A stretch of DNA of 64,000 nt, from NCBI GenBank assembly GCA_021847995.1, contig JAJZNE010000115.1, positions 1-64,000 of the forward strand, in the 5' to 3' direction. Shown here piece after piece: positions 35,009-43,283 of the stretch (positions within the stretch are counted from its first letter, which is position 1; the number at the start of each line of letters is the position of its first letter). The translations under genes were made by a program, and so were the position numbers. The notes beneath the pieces are model-generated. The model made no database searches. It saw only the letters and a list, made by a program, of their open reading frames with translations, and had not been told where the DNA came from. The DNA comes from Pseudomonadota bacterium (lineage in GTDB: Bacteria; Pseudomonadota; Alphaproteobacteria; Acetobacterales; Acetobacteraceae).

Positions 35009-35740
35009 ATGATGGAGCGCGAGCCGATCGCGGTCGGCACGATGAGCGCGCAGATCGAGCGCAGCCTCGGCATGCGCATCGTCGCCGGCGTGTTCCGCCC
35101 CGGCGATGCACTGCCGATCGAGAGTGAGCTGTGCGAGACCTACGGCGTCAGCCGCACCACGATCCGCGAGGCAATGAAGCGGCTGGCGGCGAAGCGGCTG
35201 GTCGAGGTGTCGCCGAAGGTCGGCACGCGGGTGCTGCCGTTCGCGGAATGGAACCTGCTCGACCGCGACGTGCTAGCGTGGCGGCTGCACGCCCAGTTCG
35301 ACAGCAAGATCGTCGAGGATATCTTCGAGATGCGGCTGTGCTTCGAGCCGCGGGCGGCATTCCTGGCAGCGCGCGACGGCACCGCCCCCGACCACGCCAT
35401 GATCGCCCGCCACGCCGCCGACCTCGCCGCCGCGTCTGCCGCCGACCTGCCGGCGGAGGCGGCAGCACAGGCGGCCCTGGAATTCCACCTCGCCGTCATC
35501 AACGCCTCGCGCAATGGGCTGTTCGTCACTATCGGCGCGGCGATCAAATCGGCATTGCGCGTCTCCTCCGAACTGCTGCAGCGCCAGGCGGCGGCGCCGC
35601 GGGAGGATGCGGCGCTGCATGCGGCGGTGGCGCGTGCCATTCTGGCGCGGCAGGCGGACGAGGCGGCGGCGGCGATGGCGGCGCTGCTGCGTGCCTCCCG
35701 CGCGCGGCTGCTGCCCTACGCCGTGCCGCCCGGGCCATGA
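35009..35740 (+). CDS. GntR-family regulator (FadR subfamily, FCD domain)
   Basis: A 243-residue regulator. The winged helix (about 10-80) has ALPIESELCETYGVSRTTIREAM, cut here only to show the recognition helix VSRTTIREAMKRL; the FCD domain follows (about 95-230; RLCFEPRAAFLAAR, EFHLAVINAS). Such regulators next to sugar operons sense the sugar or its acid. GGAGGGACGGGG precedes the ATG. It is divergent from the arabino-oligosaccharide operon, its probable target, and overlaps the next gene by ATGA. Confidence 0.9.
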   Translation: MMEREPIAVGTMSAQIERSLGMRIVAGVFRPGDALPIESELCETYGVSRTTIREAMKRLAAKRLVEVSPKVGTRVLPFAEWNLLDRDVLAWRLHAQFDSKIVEDIFEMRLCFEPRAAFLAARDGTAPDHAMIARHAADLAAASAADLPAEAAAQAALEFHLAVINASRNGLFVTIGAAIKSALRVSSELLQRQAAAPREDAALHAAVARAILARQADEAAAAMAALLRASRARLLPYAVPPGP

Positions 35741-36990
35741 ACCGGCTGGCGGAAGCCCTGCGCCACGGCCGGTTCCTGCGCCGCCGCCGCGTCGTCGGCT
35801 GGTGCGGCGTGCTGCTCGCGCTTGAACTGTCGGCGCTGATCTTTCTCACGCTGTGGACGCACGGGGTCTTCCGCCCGGTGCCGCCGCTGACGACCGCGTT
35901 CAGCAGCTTCTATGCGGCGGGCATGCTGGCGGACGGGCCGACGCCGTGGCGGACCTATGACGGCGCGGCGCATTATGCGGCGCAAATGGCGGCAACGGCG
36001 CCGGGCGTGGAGCATTTCGTGTTTTACTATCCGCCGGTCTTCCTGCTGGTCTGTGCCGCACTTGCCCGTCTGCCCTACCTCCCCGCCTTCGCCGTGTTCG
36101 AGGCGGTGACGCTGCTGCTCTATCTTCTGGCGGCGCGGCCGGTCCTGGCGCTGCCGCGCTGGTCCGGGCTGCTGCCGCTGCTGGCGTTTCCGGCGGTTAT
36201 CTGGACGGTCGGGCTGGGGCAGAACGCATTGCTGACCGCGGCGATTTTCGGCGCCGGATTGCTGCTGCTGGAGCGGCGGCCGACAATGGCCGGGGCGGTG
36301 CTCGGGCTGCTCTGCTACAAGCCGCATTTCGGCCTGCTGCTGCCGGTGGCCTTCCTGGCCGGCGGGTACGGGCGGGCGATGCTCGGCGCCGTGCTGAGCG
36401 TCACGGCCCTTGTGGTGCTCTCCGCCGCCGTGTTCGGCTGGAGCATCTGGCACGATTACCTGCTTGCCTTTGCGCAGGCCGGGCCGGTCTATACCGGCGG
36501 CCAGGTCAGTTTCGCCGCTTTCGTCACCCCGTTCGGCGCCGCTTTGTCGCTGGGCGCGTCGCCCTGGTCGGCGATGTGGGTGCAGGCGGCGGCACTGCTG
36601 TTCGCCGCCGGCTGCGTCGCCTGGGCCTGGCACGGCACGGCCCCATTCGGGGCCCGCGCTGCGGTGCTGCTTTCGGCCACGCTGCTCGCCGTGCCGCTGG
36701 CGCTGTTCTACGACACGATGCCGCTGGCGCTGGCGATCTTTTTTCTCGTGGGCGAAGGACGCCGGACGGGATTCCTGCCGTGGGAGCGGACGGCGCTCGC
36801 CGTCGCCTATGCCGTGCCGCTGCTGTCGCGCCATGCCGGGCTGGCGCTGCATCTGCCGCTCGGTCCGGCGGCGAGCCTGCTCGTCCTCGGCTTCGCGCTG
36901 TGGCGGGCGCGGCCGGCGATCAGACGATGTGAACCGTTGTCGGCAGCTGCTTCGGGTCTTCCCAGAACGCATCGCCGGCAAACCGGTTGA
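35737..36990 (+). CDS. GT87/DUF2029-like polytopic membrane protein
   Basis: A 417-residue membrane protein with about ten hydrophobic helices. The early periplasmic part (FSSFYAAGMLADGPTPWRTYD, residues 50-70) and YYPPVFLLVCAAL near 95 match GT87-type polyprenyl-phosphate-mannose-dependent mannosyltransferases. An LGLLCYKPHFGLLLP segment also fits. It is coupled to gntR by ATGA. The last 24 codons overlap the 3' end of the convergent sulfotransferase gene; the stop may thus be later than the functional end. Acceptor unknown. Confidence 0.8.
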   Translation: MNRLAEALRHGRFLRRRRVVGWCGVLLALELSALIFLTLWTHGVFRPVPPLTTAFSSFYAAGMLADGPTPWRTYDGAAHYAAQMAATAPGVEHFVFYYPPVFLLVCAALARLPYLPAFAVFEAVTLLLYLLAARPVLALPRWSGLLPLLAFPAVIWTVGLGQNALLTAAIFGAGLLLLERRPTMAGAVLGLLCYKPHFGLLLPVAFLAGGYGRAMLGAVLSVTALVVLSAAVFGWSIWHDYLLAFAQAGPVYTGGQVSFAAFVTPFGAALSLGASPWSAMWVQAAALLFAAGCVAWAWHGTAPFGARAAVLLSATLLAVPLALFYDTMPLALAIFFLVGEGRRTGFLPWERTALAVAYAVPLLSRHAGLALHLPLGPAASLLVLGFALWRARPAIRRCEPLSAAASGLPRTHRRQTG

Positions 36991-37747
36991 ACAGGTCGGG
37001 CGGAAGCACGGTCGGGCGCGTGCGCGCCTGCACCGTCCGCCCGACCTCGTGCAGCCCCGGCGTGCCGAGCCGCAGGTCGAAATCCACCATGTCGTAGCAC
37101 GGCTCGATGTGGTCGGGGTCGTGGGCGAACAGTTCCTCGCCGATGAAGTCGTAGATCGCGGCGAGCGTGCCGCGCGGATTGGCGGTGAGCTGCTCGTAGC
37201 GCACCAGCAGCAGCCGGTCGGCGTGCGGGCCAAAGACCGCCTCCCGCAGGGCGTTCCAGGCGAAGCCGACCATGCCGTCAGGCTTGCTCAACCCGTCGGC
37301 CCGCGAATAGACGGTGCCCCCCGGCTCGAAGCCGAAAATGCCGGAGAGTTCGAAGGCGTTGCGTTTCACCAGAGCCTCGATGCTGTCGACCACCCAGGCC
37401 GGGTTGCGCACGCAGCAGATGACCCGCGCATCCGGGAACAGCGCGGTCAGCGCCGGCAGCTTCGTCGTCCATTGCCGGTTGGTGTCGAACACCACATCGG
37501 CGCCGGTCTCGGCGTAATAGGCGTCGAAGCAGGCGCGCAGCAGCCGACGGCGCTGCGCATCATCGATGAACACCGCCCCCTCGTTACGCTGGCTCGTGGC
37601 ACCCAGCATGGCGTTGAAGATGGTGCCGACCGGGCTGGTCATGCCGGCGGAGATGCGCGGATTCTGCCGCAGCAGCGCCGCCAGGAGGGTGGAGCCGGCG
37701 CGCGGCAGGCCGGAGATGAAGTGGAACCGGGGCGACATGATTTCCAT
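36920..37747 (-). CDS. Sulfotransferase-family protein
   Basis: A 275-residue protein. The PAPS 5'-phosphosulfate loop is seen as SGLPRAGSTLL (12-22) and the 3'-phosphate site region as ARVICCVRNPAWVVDS (near 112). FDTNRQW and LVRYEQL complete the family pattern. It may transfer sulfate to a carbohydrate or small molecule in the cytoplasm. It overlaps the GT87-like gene end by 71 bp in a tail-to-tail arrangement. The substrate is not evident. Confidence 0.85.
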   Translation of the reverse strand: MEIMSPRFHFISGLPRAGSTLLAALLRQNPRISAGMTSPVGTIFNAMLGATSQRNEGAVFIDDAQRRRLLRACFDAYYAETGADVVFDTNRQWTTKLPALTALFPDARVICCVRNPAWVVDSIEALVKRNAFELSGIFGFEPGGTVYSRADGLSKPDGMVGFAWNALREAVFGPHADRLLLVRYEQLTANPRGTLAAIYDFIGEELFAHDPDHIEPCYDMVDFDLRLGTPGLHEVGRTVQARTRPTVLPPDLFNRFAGDAFWEDPKQLPTTVHIV

Positions 37748-37795
37748 GTCCGCCGCATATCATGCCGGCGCCCGCCGTGCATCAGGGGAGCGTGT

Positions 37796-38356
37796 CTATT
37801 CCGGAACCGGCACGTCGAACCCGTTCAGCGTGACCGAGACGGCACAATAGAGGCCGACCAGATAGATCAGCTCCGCCGTCGCATCCTCCCCGAACGCGGC
37901 GACGGCCTGCCGCCAGGTCAGTTCCGGCAGCACATGGCCATCGACCAGGGCCGAGGCGACGTCATAGGCGATCGTTTCCTCCCGGCCGAGATCGGCCGGC
38001 CGCTGGCCGGCGACGATGGTGGCGATGGTTTCGTCGGGCAGGCCGCGCATTTCCGCCACCAGGACATGCGCATAGATTTCGTAGGCGGAGCGGAACTTCG
38101 CCCCGGTGACGAGGATCGCCACCTCCCGCACCGGCCGCGGCAGTTTCGGCGAGGACGACAGCGCCTTGACCAGTTCCCACACCGGCCCGCCGAATTGCGG
38201 CCAGCGCAGCCAAGGGTTCCACGGGCCGATCAGCGCACCGTCGGCGGCGATCGCGGTGAAGCCGCGGAAGTTCTTCTCGATACCGCCGCGCATGTCGTCG
38301 TAGAGCGGGCGTTGCGCTGCGGTCAGCGCAGCAGGCGGGATCAGGGGCAGGCGCAT
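37796..38356 (-). CDS. Carboxymuconolactone decarboxylase-family protein
   Basis: A 186-residue AhpD-like helical protein with REVAILVTGAKFRSAYEIYAH, corresponding to the family core; the usual CxxC of AhpD peroxidases is missing, so a disulfide-based activity is unlikely. AAGGAGGT lies 6 bp before the ATG, a near-perfect ribosome-binding site. Its role may be a decarboxylase or a non-catalytic member. Next to pdxJ, 25 bp apart, and probably in one transcript with it. Confidence 0.85.
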   Translation of the reverse strand: MRLPLIPPAALTAAQRPLYDDMRGGIEKNFRGFTAIAADGALIGPWNPWLRWPQFGGPVWELVKALSSSPKLPRPVREVAILVTGAKFRSAYEIYAHVLVAEMRGLPDETIATIVAGQRPADLGREETIAYDVASALVDGHVLPELTWRQAVAAFGEDATAELIYLVGLYCAVSVTLNGFDVPVPE

Positions 38357-38381
38357 CGGACCTCCTTGTCACTCGATCGTC

Positions 38382-39122
38382 TCATGGCCCGGCCAGCACG
38401 TCGCGATAGGCGACGATGGCCGCCTCCCACCCGCGCAGCAGTGCATCGGCCGTCAGTTCGTGGCCGATCGAGGCTTCCGCGATGGGAGGCAGGGACGTGA
38501 GCAGCGGCGGAAGATTTAGCAGATTGAGGTCATGGCCGACATTAACAACGAGGCCCAGTTGCGCCGCCGCCCGCGCCGTAGCGGCACAGGCGTCGTGCAG
38601 CGACTGCGGCTGGCCTTCCCGGAAGGCGGTGGCGTAGCCGCCGGTGTAGATTTCCACGCCGTCGGCGCCGGTCTCGCGCACCGGCGCGACCGCCCGCGGA
38701 TCGGGGTCGATGAACAGGATGACGCGGCTGCGATGCGCGTGCAGGCGGTCCACCACCGCGCGCATCGCCGCGATCTCCGTCTCCGCCAGCCGCCAGCCTT
38801 CCTCCGAGGTCAGCACGCCCGGTGGATCGGGCACCAGCGTCACCTGCTCCGGCGCGACCCCGGCCACCAGATCGAGGAACCCGGGCGTGGGATAGCCTTC
38901 GATGTTGAACTCGAACCCGGGCCGCCAGGGCGCGATCAATGCCGCCAGCGCGGGAACATCGGCGCGGCGGATATGCCGCTCGTCCGGGCGCGGATGCACC
39001 GTGATACCATGCGCACCGGCGTGATGCACGAGGCGCGCGAAATGCAGCAGGTCCGGCACGCCGGTACGGCGCGCATTGCGCAGCAGCGCGATCTTGTTCA
39101 GGTTGACGGACAGCCGCGCCAT
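38382..39122 (-). CDS. pdxJ: Pyridoxine 5'-phosphate synthase
   Basis: A 246-residue TIM-barrel enzyme that condenses 1-deoxy-xylulose 5-phosphate with 3-amino-2-oxopropyl phosphate to give pyridoxine 5'-phosphate. Family signatures are LSVNLNKIALLRNAR at the start, GITVHPRPDERHIR (active-site His/Arg) and FNIEGYPT, and a C-terminal NVGHDLNL and SIGHEL. GAGGAG is just before the ATG. It is 6 bp after the dioxygenase gene on the same strand; pdxA is divergent close by. Confidence 0.96.
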   Translation of the reverse strand: MARLSVNLNKIALLRNARRTGVPDLLHFARLVHHAGAHGITVHPRPDERHIRRADVPALAALIAPWRPGFEFNIEGYPTPGFLDLVAGVAPEQVTLVPDPPGVLTSEEGWRLAETEIAAMRAVVDRLHAHRSRVILFIDPDPRAVAPVRETGADGVEIYTGGYATAFREGQPQSLHDACAATARAAAQLGLVVNVGHDLNLLNLPPLLTSLPPIAEASIGHELTADALLRGWEAAIVAYRDVLAGP

Positions 39123-39128
39123 CGCTCC

Positions 39129-39866
39129 TCACTCCCGCCGGAAGGTCAGCACCAGCACGTCGCGCCACGCCGGGCGGGCGGGATCGAGCGGGCGGATCGG
39201 CGTCACGCCATGCCATACGCGCGCGTCATCGACCATGGCCGAATCGAGCGGCGCCGTCAGCACGAAACTGCCGAGGCGCGTACCGGCGGCATCGGCGATC
39301 GCGGTCTCCCCCTCGGCCACGTTCTCCCGCCGCACCAGCAGCACCAGCACCCAATCCACGCCGTCGCGGTGCATGCCCTCGGGCGTCGGGCGCCCTTCCG
39401 TATCCGGGCGCGCCTCGATGCGGAACTGGTGCATCTCGACATGCCAGGCGGCGGGGCGCGTGGCCGGGGCGGTCAGCGCGGTGAACAGCGTGTTGCAGGT
39501 GCCGATGATCGCCTGCGTTGTCGGATGGGCGCCGATCGTCTCCGCCACCGGGTCGAACCAGCGCGCGATGCCGCCGTTCAGGGGGTTGTAGTCGCGGCTC
39601 TGGTAATGCGGCTGGTGCGGCTTGCGGCGGATCGTGCCCGCCTTCGGCGCAACCGCGAAGGTGGCGAAGCGGCGGCGGCGATAGCGTCCGCCATCCGCCA
39701 TGTAGCGATCGAGGCCGAGATCGTCCCAGCTCGCGGCGAACCCCTCCCAGTCAAGCAGGCCGGCCGGCAGCAGGGCGGCGCGCATGGCGGGGGCGCGGAC
39801 GAAGGCGTAGCCGGCCGCTTCCAGCGATGCCGCGGCTTCGGTCAGCTTGCTCGGGTGCGGCGCCAC
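39129..39866 (-). CDS. 2-oxoglutarate/Fe(II) dioxygenase (IDO-like, PF10014 type)
   Basis: A 245-residue non-haem iron dioxygenase. The iron triad is His166 and Asp168 in MHRDGVDWV and His219 in VWHGVTPI, followed by an Arg for 2-oxoglutarate. HVEMHQFRIEA (142-152) is the conserved strand of this family, whose known members hydroxylate free amino acids such as isoleucine. The GTG start has AGGGAGAGAG before it. It lies between pdxJ and pdxA; whether it has any link to vitamin B6 is unknown. Confidence 0.85.
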   Translation of the reverse strand: MAPHPSKLTEAAASLEAAGYAFVRAPAMRAALLPAGLLDWEGFAASWDDLGLDRYMADGGRYRRRRFATFAVAPKAGTIRRKPHQPHYQSRDYNPLNGGIARWFDPVAETIGAHPTTQAIIGTCNTLFTALTAPATRPAAWHVEMHQFRIEARPDTEGRPTPEGMHRDGVDWVLVLLVRRENVAEGETAIADAAGTRLGSFVLTAPLDSAMVDDARVWHGVTPIRPLDPARPAWRDVLVLTFRRE

Positions 39867-39913
39867 TTCTCTCTCCCTTCGCGGTGGCGGACAGGGTAAC
39901 GGGGGAACGTGCG

Positions 39914-40912
39914 ATGAGGGAGCGAGGCACCGCCATGGCAGCCCCGATCGGAGTAACGATGGGCGATCCGGCCGGTATCGGGCCAGAGATCGTGGCGCGG
40001 CTGTTTGCCGCCGGTCCGCCGGTGGCGGCGCTCGCGATCGGCGATGCCGCGGTGCTGCGGCGCGCCGTGGGCGTGATCGGCGCCGACCTCGCGGTGCGGG
40101 AGGTGGATCGTGCCGCCGAAGCGGGTTGCACCGCCGGCGCCGTCGATGTGCTGCCGGCCGGGGTGCTGCCTTCCCTGCCCGCGTTCGGCCGCGTCGATGC
40201 CGCCGCCGGGGCGGCCGGTTTTGCCGCCGTGGAGCACGGCATCGCCGCCGCGGCGGCCGGAGAGATCGCCGCCCTGGTGACCGCTCCGATCAGCAAGGCG
40301 GCGTGGGCCGCCGCCGGCATCCTCTTTCCCGGCCATACCGAACTGCTCGCCGCCCGCGCCGGGGTGGCCGAGTACGCGATGATGCTGGCGAACGACGAAC
40401 TGCGCGTGGTGCTGGTCAGCATACACCTCCCGCTCGCCGAGGCGGTGCGGCGGGTGACGCCGGCGGCGGAGGCTCGGGCGATCCGGCTGGCGGCGGCGGC
40501 GATGCGCCGCTTCGGCGTCACCGCCCCGCGTGTCGCGGTTGCCGGCCTCAATCCCCATGCCGGGGAGGATGGACTGTTCGGCACCGAGGAGCGGGAGGTG
40601 ATCGCGCCGGCGGTCGCGGCGGCGCGGAAGGCCGGTATCGACGCCAGCGGCCCGTGGCCGGGCGACACCGTGTTCGCCCGCGCCAGGCGAGGTGAATTCG
40701 ATGTCGTGGTGGCGCAGTATCACGATCAGGGGCTGATTCCGGTGAAGTATCACGGGCTCGATCAGGGCGTGAACGTGACGCTCGGCCTGCCCTTCGTGCG
40801 CACCAGCCCCGACCATGGCACCGCGTTCGACATCGCCGGCACCGGCCGCGCCAGTGCGGCGAGCCTCGGCGCCGCCGTGCGGATGGCGGCGCGGATGGCG
40901 GCGCCCCCCTGA
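39914..40912 (+). CDS. pdxA: 4-hydroxythreonine-4-phosphate dehydrogenase
   Basis: A 332-residue NAD- and metal-dependent dehydrogenase of the DXP-dependent vitamin B6 pathway; its product feeds PdxJ. Signatures are VTMGDPAGIGPEIV at the N-terminus, FPGHTELLA, GLNPHAGEDGLFG and YHDQGLIPVKY, and RTSPDHGTAFDIAG near the end, with all three metal His present. The ATG at 39914 follows GGGGGA at 7 bp; the ATG at 39935 (GAGG before it) is equally possible and would remove seven residues. Divergent from the dioxygenase-pdxJ unit. Confidence 0.96.
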   Translation: MRERGTAMAAPIGVTMGDPAGIGPEIVARLFAAGPPVAALAIGDAAVLRRAVGVIGADLAVREVDRAAEAGCTAGAVDVLPAGVLPSLPAFGRVDAAAGAAGFAAVEHGIAAAAAGEIAALVTAPISKAAWAAAGILFPGHTELLAARAGVAEYAMMLANDELRVVLVSIHLPLAEAVRRVTPAAEARAIRLAAAAMRRFGVTAPRVAVAGLNPHAGEDGLFGTEEREVIAPAVAAARKAGIDASGPWPGDTVFARARRGEFDVVVAQYHDQGLIPVKYHGLDQGVNVTLGLPFVRTSPDHGTAFDIAGTGRASAASLGAAVRMAARMAAPP

Positions 40913-40922
40913 AGCGTGCCGG

Positions 40923-41879
40923 TCAGGCCGTTCCGGCAGGCGCCAGCAGCGACTTCGCGATCATGCAATGCATGCCCTTGTGCTGGTTGACCAGTTGCGT
41001 GACGTGCAGGTCGCCGGCGATGCTGACCAGGGCATAGGCCTGTTCGCGCGACAGGCCGGTGCGCGCGGCGATTTCGGCGATCATGCGGCGCAATGCCTGC
41101 TCGGCGGCACGGTCCAGGTCGGGGTCGAAGCCGTGCGTGATGAGGTGCGTCGCGGTTTCGGCGAACGGTGCCTCCAGCCGCAGATCACGGCGCAGCACGA
41201 AGCGGAACGTGCCGCTGAGCGCGGTTTCGATCGCGGTCAGGTTCACTTCCCCGTCGCCCTGCGCGCCGTGCCCGTCACCGCAGGAAAACAGCGCGCCCGG
41301 CGCGAACACCGGCAGGAACAGTGTCGCCCCGGCGCCGAGATGGCGGTTGTCGATGTTGCCGCCGAAGGCGCGCGGAATGACCGAAGTCAGGCGGCGCCAT
41401 TCGCGCGGCGGTGCCGTACCCATCACGCCGAAGAACGGCGCCAGCGGAATCTCCGGCCCCCACGGCAGGCGGGCGATGCCGCGCGCCGGATCGAGGGCGA
41501 TGGTCATGGCATGCGCCGTCGGGAAATCGTCCGGCAGGGTGCCGAGCAGCGGCAGGTTCTTGTTGAAGCCCCAGTCCTGGCGTGGCGAAACCTGCTCGAT
41601 CCGTATTTCCAGCACGTCGCCCGGCATGGCGCCCGCGAGCGCGATCGGGCCGGTCAGGATATGCGGGCCGATGGTCGGCGGGCCGAGGGCGGCATGGATC
41701 GCCGGCAGTTCCGGCGGCACATGGAAACCGGCGGGCGGCAGATCCTCCGCCGCACCGCTGACGGTCTCGATCGTCACGCGATCGCCGTCCGCGATGGTCA
41801 GCACCGGCGGCAGCGCCGCATCGAAATACCCCCAATGGCAGGTGTCCGGCGAGGCACGCAGGTGATGATGCGCCGACAT
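40923..41879 (-). CDS. Acetamidase/formamidase family hydrolase
   Basis: A 318-residue FmdA/AmdA-type amidase. The characteristic GDGHGAQGDGEVN region (near 200) and PRAFGGNIDNRHL are present, and the C-terminal VSIAGDLHVTQLVN matches the family. It releases ammonia from formamide or short amides in the cytoplasm. It is convergent with pdxA (10 bp) and divergent from the DUF29 gene. The FmdB-like zinc-ribbon gene often seen nearby is at 23.3 kb. Confidence 0.92.
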   Translation of the reverse strand: MSAHHHLRASPDTCHWGYFDAALPPVLTIADGDRVTIETVSGAAEDLPPAGFHVPPELPAIHAALGPPTIGPHILTGPIALAGAMPGDVLEIRIEQVSPRQDWGFNKNLPLLGTLPDDFPTAHAMTIALDPARGIARLPWGPEIPLAPFFGVMGTAPPREWRRLTSVIPRAFGGNIDNRHLGAGATLFLPVFAPGALFSCGDGHGAQGDGEVNLTAIETALSGTFRFVLRRDLRLEAPFAETATHLITHGFDPDLDRAAEQALRRMIAEIAARTGLSREQAYALVSIAGDLHVTQLVNQHKGMHCMIAKSLLAPAGTA

Positions 41880-41967
41880 GCCCGACCCTCCGATGCTGCA
41901 TTGCGGCGAGCCTAGGGTGCCGGCGCCGGCCCGTGCAAGGGCCGCCGTTGCATGCTATGATTTTGGT

Positions 41968-42411
41968 ATGCCCATACCCTCGCTCCGCACGCAGGATTTC
42001 CACGCCTGGGCGGAACAGCAGGCGGCGCTGCTGCGGGCCGGCGATCTCGCCCACGCCGACATTGCCGGCATCGCGGAAGAGATCGAGAGCATGGGCCGCA
42101 GCGAAAAGCGGGAACTGGTGAACCGGCTGGCGGTGCTGCTGCTGCATCTTCTGAAACGGCAGGCGCAGCCGATGCTGCGCGGCCATTCCTGGCGGCTTTC
42201 GGTGAAGGAGCAGCGGTTGCGCCTCGCCGCCCATCTTGCCGACAACCCCAGCCTGAAACCGCTGCTGCCAGCCGCGATCGCCGAGGCGCATCGCCTGGCA
42301 CTGGTGGCCGCCGAGCGCGAGACGGGATTGCCGGAAACGGCCTTCCCGACTGTCTGCCCCTGGTCGGCCGAGCAGATGATGGACGAGGCGTTCTGGCCGG
42401 CGCCGGATTGA
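41968..42411 (+). CDS. DUF29 protein
   Basis: A 147-residue protein of the DUF29 family: it starts PIPSLRTQDFHAWAEQQAALL and contains ADIAGIAEEIESMGRSEKREL, then a helical region with LLLHLLKRQAQP. The family is common in cyanobacteria and alphaproteobacteria and has no assigned function. The ATG before PIPSLRTQ is the family start; a longer frame upstream is unsupported. Confidence 0.85.
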   Translation: MPIPSLRTQDFHAWAEQQAALLRAGDLAHADIAGIAEEIESMGRSEKRELVNRLAVLLLHLLKRQAQPMLRGHSWRLSVKEQRLRLAAHLADNPSLKPLLPAAIAEAHRLALVAAERETGLPETAFPTVCPWSAEQMMDEAFWPAPD

Positions 42412-42436
42412 ATGCCGGCAACTTCAGCCCCGCCGT

Positions 42437-43207
42437 TCACCCGGGCCGCGCCGCCGCGAACAGGGCCACGTCCAGCAGGAAACTGCCGTCCCCGTCGATC
42501 GCGTAATGCCGCCGCACGTCATCGGCGACCGCCGCCTGGACGGCGCGGATCGCGGCGATCAGTTCGGGCGGCGTGCGCATGCGCGCCACCCAGTCGGCGA
42601 AAACGAGCCGGGTGCGGAAGGCGGCGACACTGCCGGTCAGCAGGCCGGCGCGCGCCAGCGCCGCCTCCCACTCCGCGCGGCTGCGGTCTCGGACATGTGA
42701 GGTGTCGCGCAGCAGTTCGATGGTTTGCAGGAACGTATCGAGGGCTGCCGGACCGGGTGAGACGGCATCGACGAAGCCGGCCTGGCCCCCCGGCCGCAGC
42801 ACCCGCGCCGCCTCCCGCAGCCCGGCCCCGAAATCGCGCCAGTGATGGGCGGAAAAGCGACTGAGCACCAGATCGAAGGAGGCATCGGGGAACGGCAGGC
42901 GTTCGGCCGGCGCCTCGACGGTGCGCAGATTGGCCAGCCCCCGCGACGCCGCCGCCTCGGCCACCACCGCCAGCATGCGCGGGGAAAGATCGCAGGCCAC
43001 TACCTCGGCGACATGCGGCGCGACGGCATAGGCGACATGGCCGCCGCCGCAGCCGAGATCGAGCACCCGCGCCCCGGCGTGGCCATGCGTCAGTGCTGCC
43101 AGGGCGGCGAGGTCGGCGCCCTGGGCGTGGACTGCGCTGTTCAGATAGGCGCGGGCCTGGGCGCCGAACTGCGCTTCGGCCAGGGATTCCTGCGTGCGTA
43201 TCGTCAT
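42437..43207 (-). CDS. SAM-dependent methyltransferase (class I)
   Basis: A 256-residue methyltransferase of the UbiE/Methyltransf_11 type. SAM motif I VLDLGCGGGHVAYAV is near 65, the acidic ACDLSPRML follows, and ERLPFPDASFDLVLSRFSAHHW (post-I/II region) near 115. It probably methylates a small molecule. Start: ATG before TIRTQESLAE with GGGAGCA ahead. It is divergent from an XRE regulator that is 76 bp away and may control it. Confidence 0.9.
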   Translation of the reverse strand: MTIRTQESLAEAQFGAQARAYLNSAVHAQGADLAALAALTHGHAGARVLDLGCGGGHVAYAVAPHVAEVVACDLSPRMLAVVAEAAASRGLANLRTVEAPAERLPFPDASFDLVLSRFSAHHWRDFGAGLREAARVLRPGGQAGFVDAVSPGPAALDTFLQTIELLRDTSHVRDRSRAEWEAALARAGLLTGSVAAFRTRLVFADWVARMRTPPELIAAIRAVQAAVADDVRRHYAIDGDGSFLLDVALFAAARPG

Positions 43208-43283
43208 TGCTCCCTCGGTTCCGGTGACCGGGAAAGTTTGCCGCCGCCGTGGATCACAGTACAAGGCCGGATTTTATCCTGGT

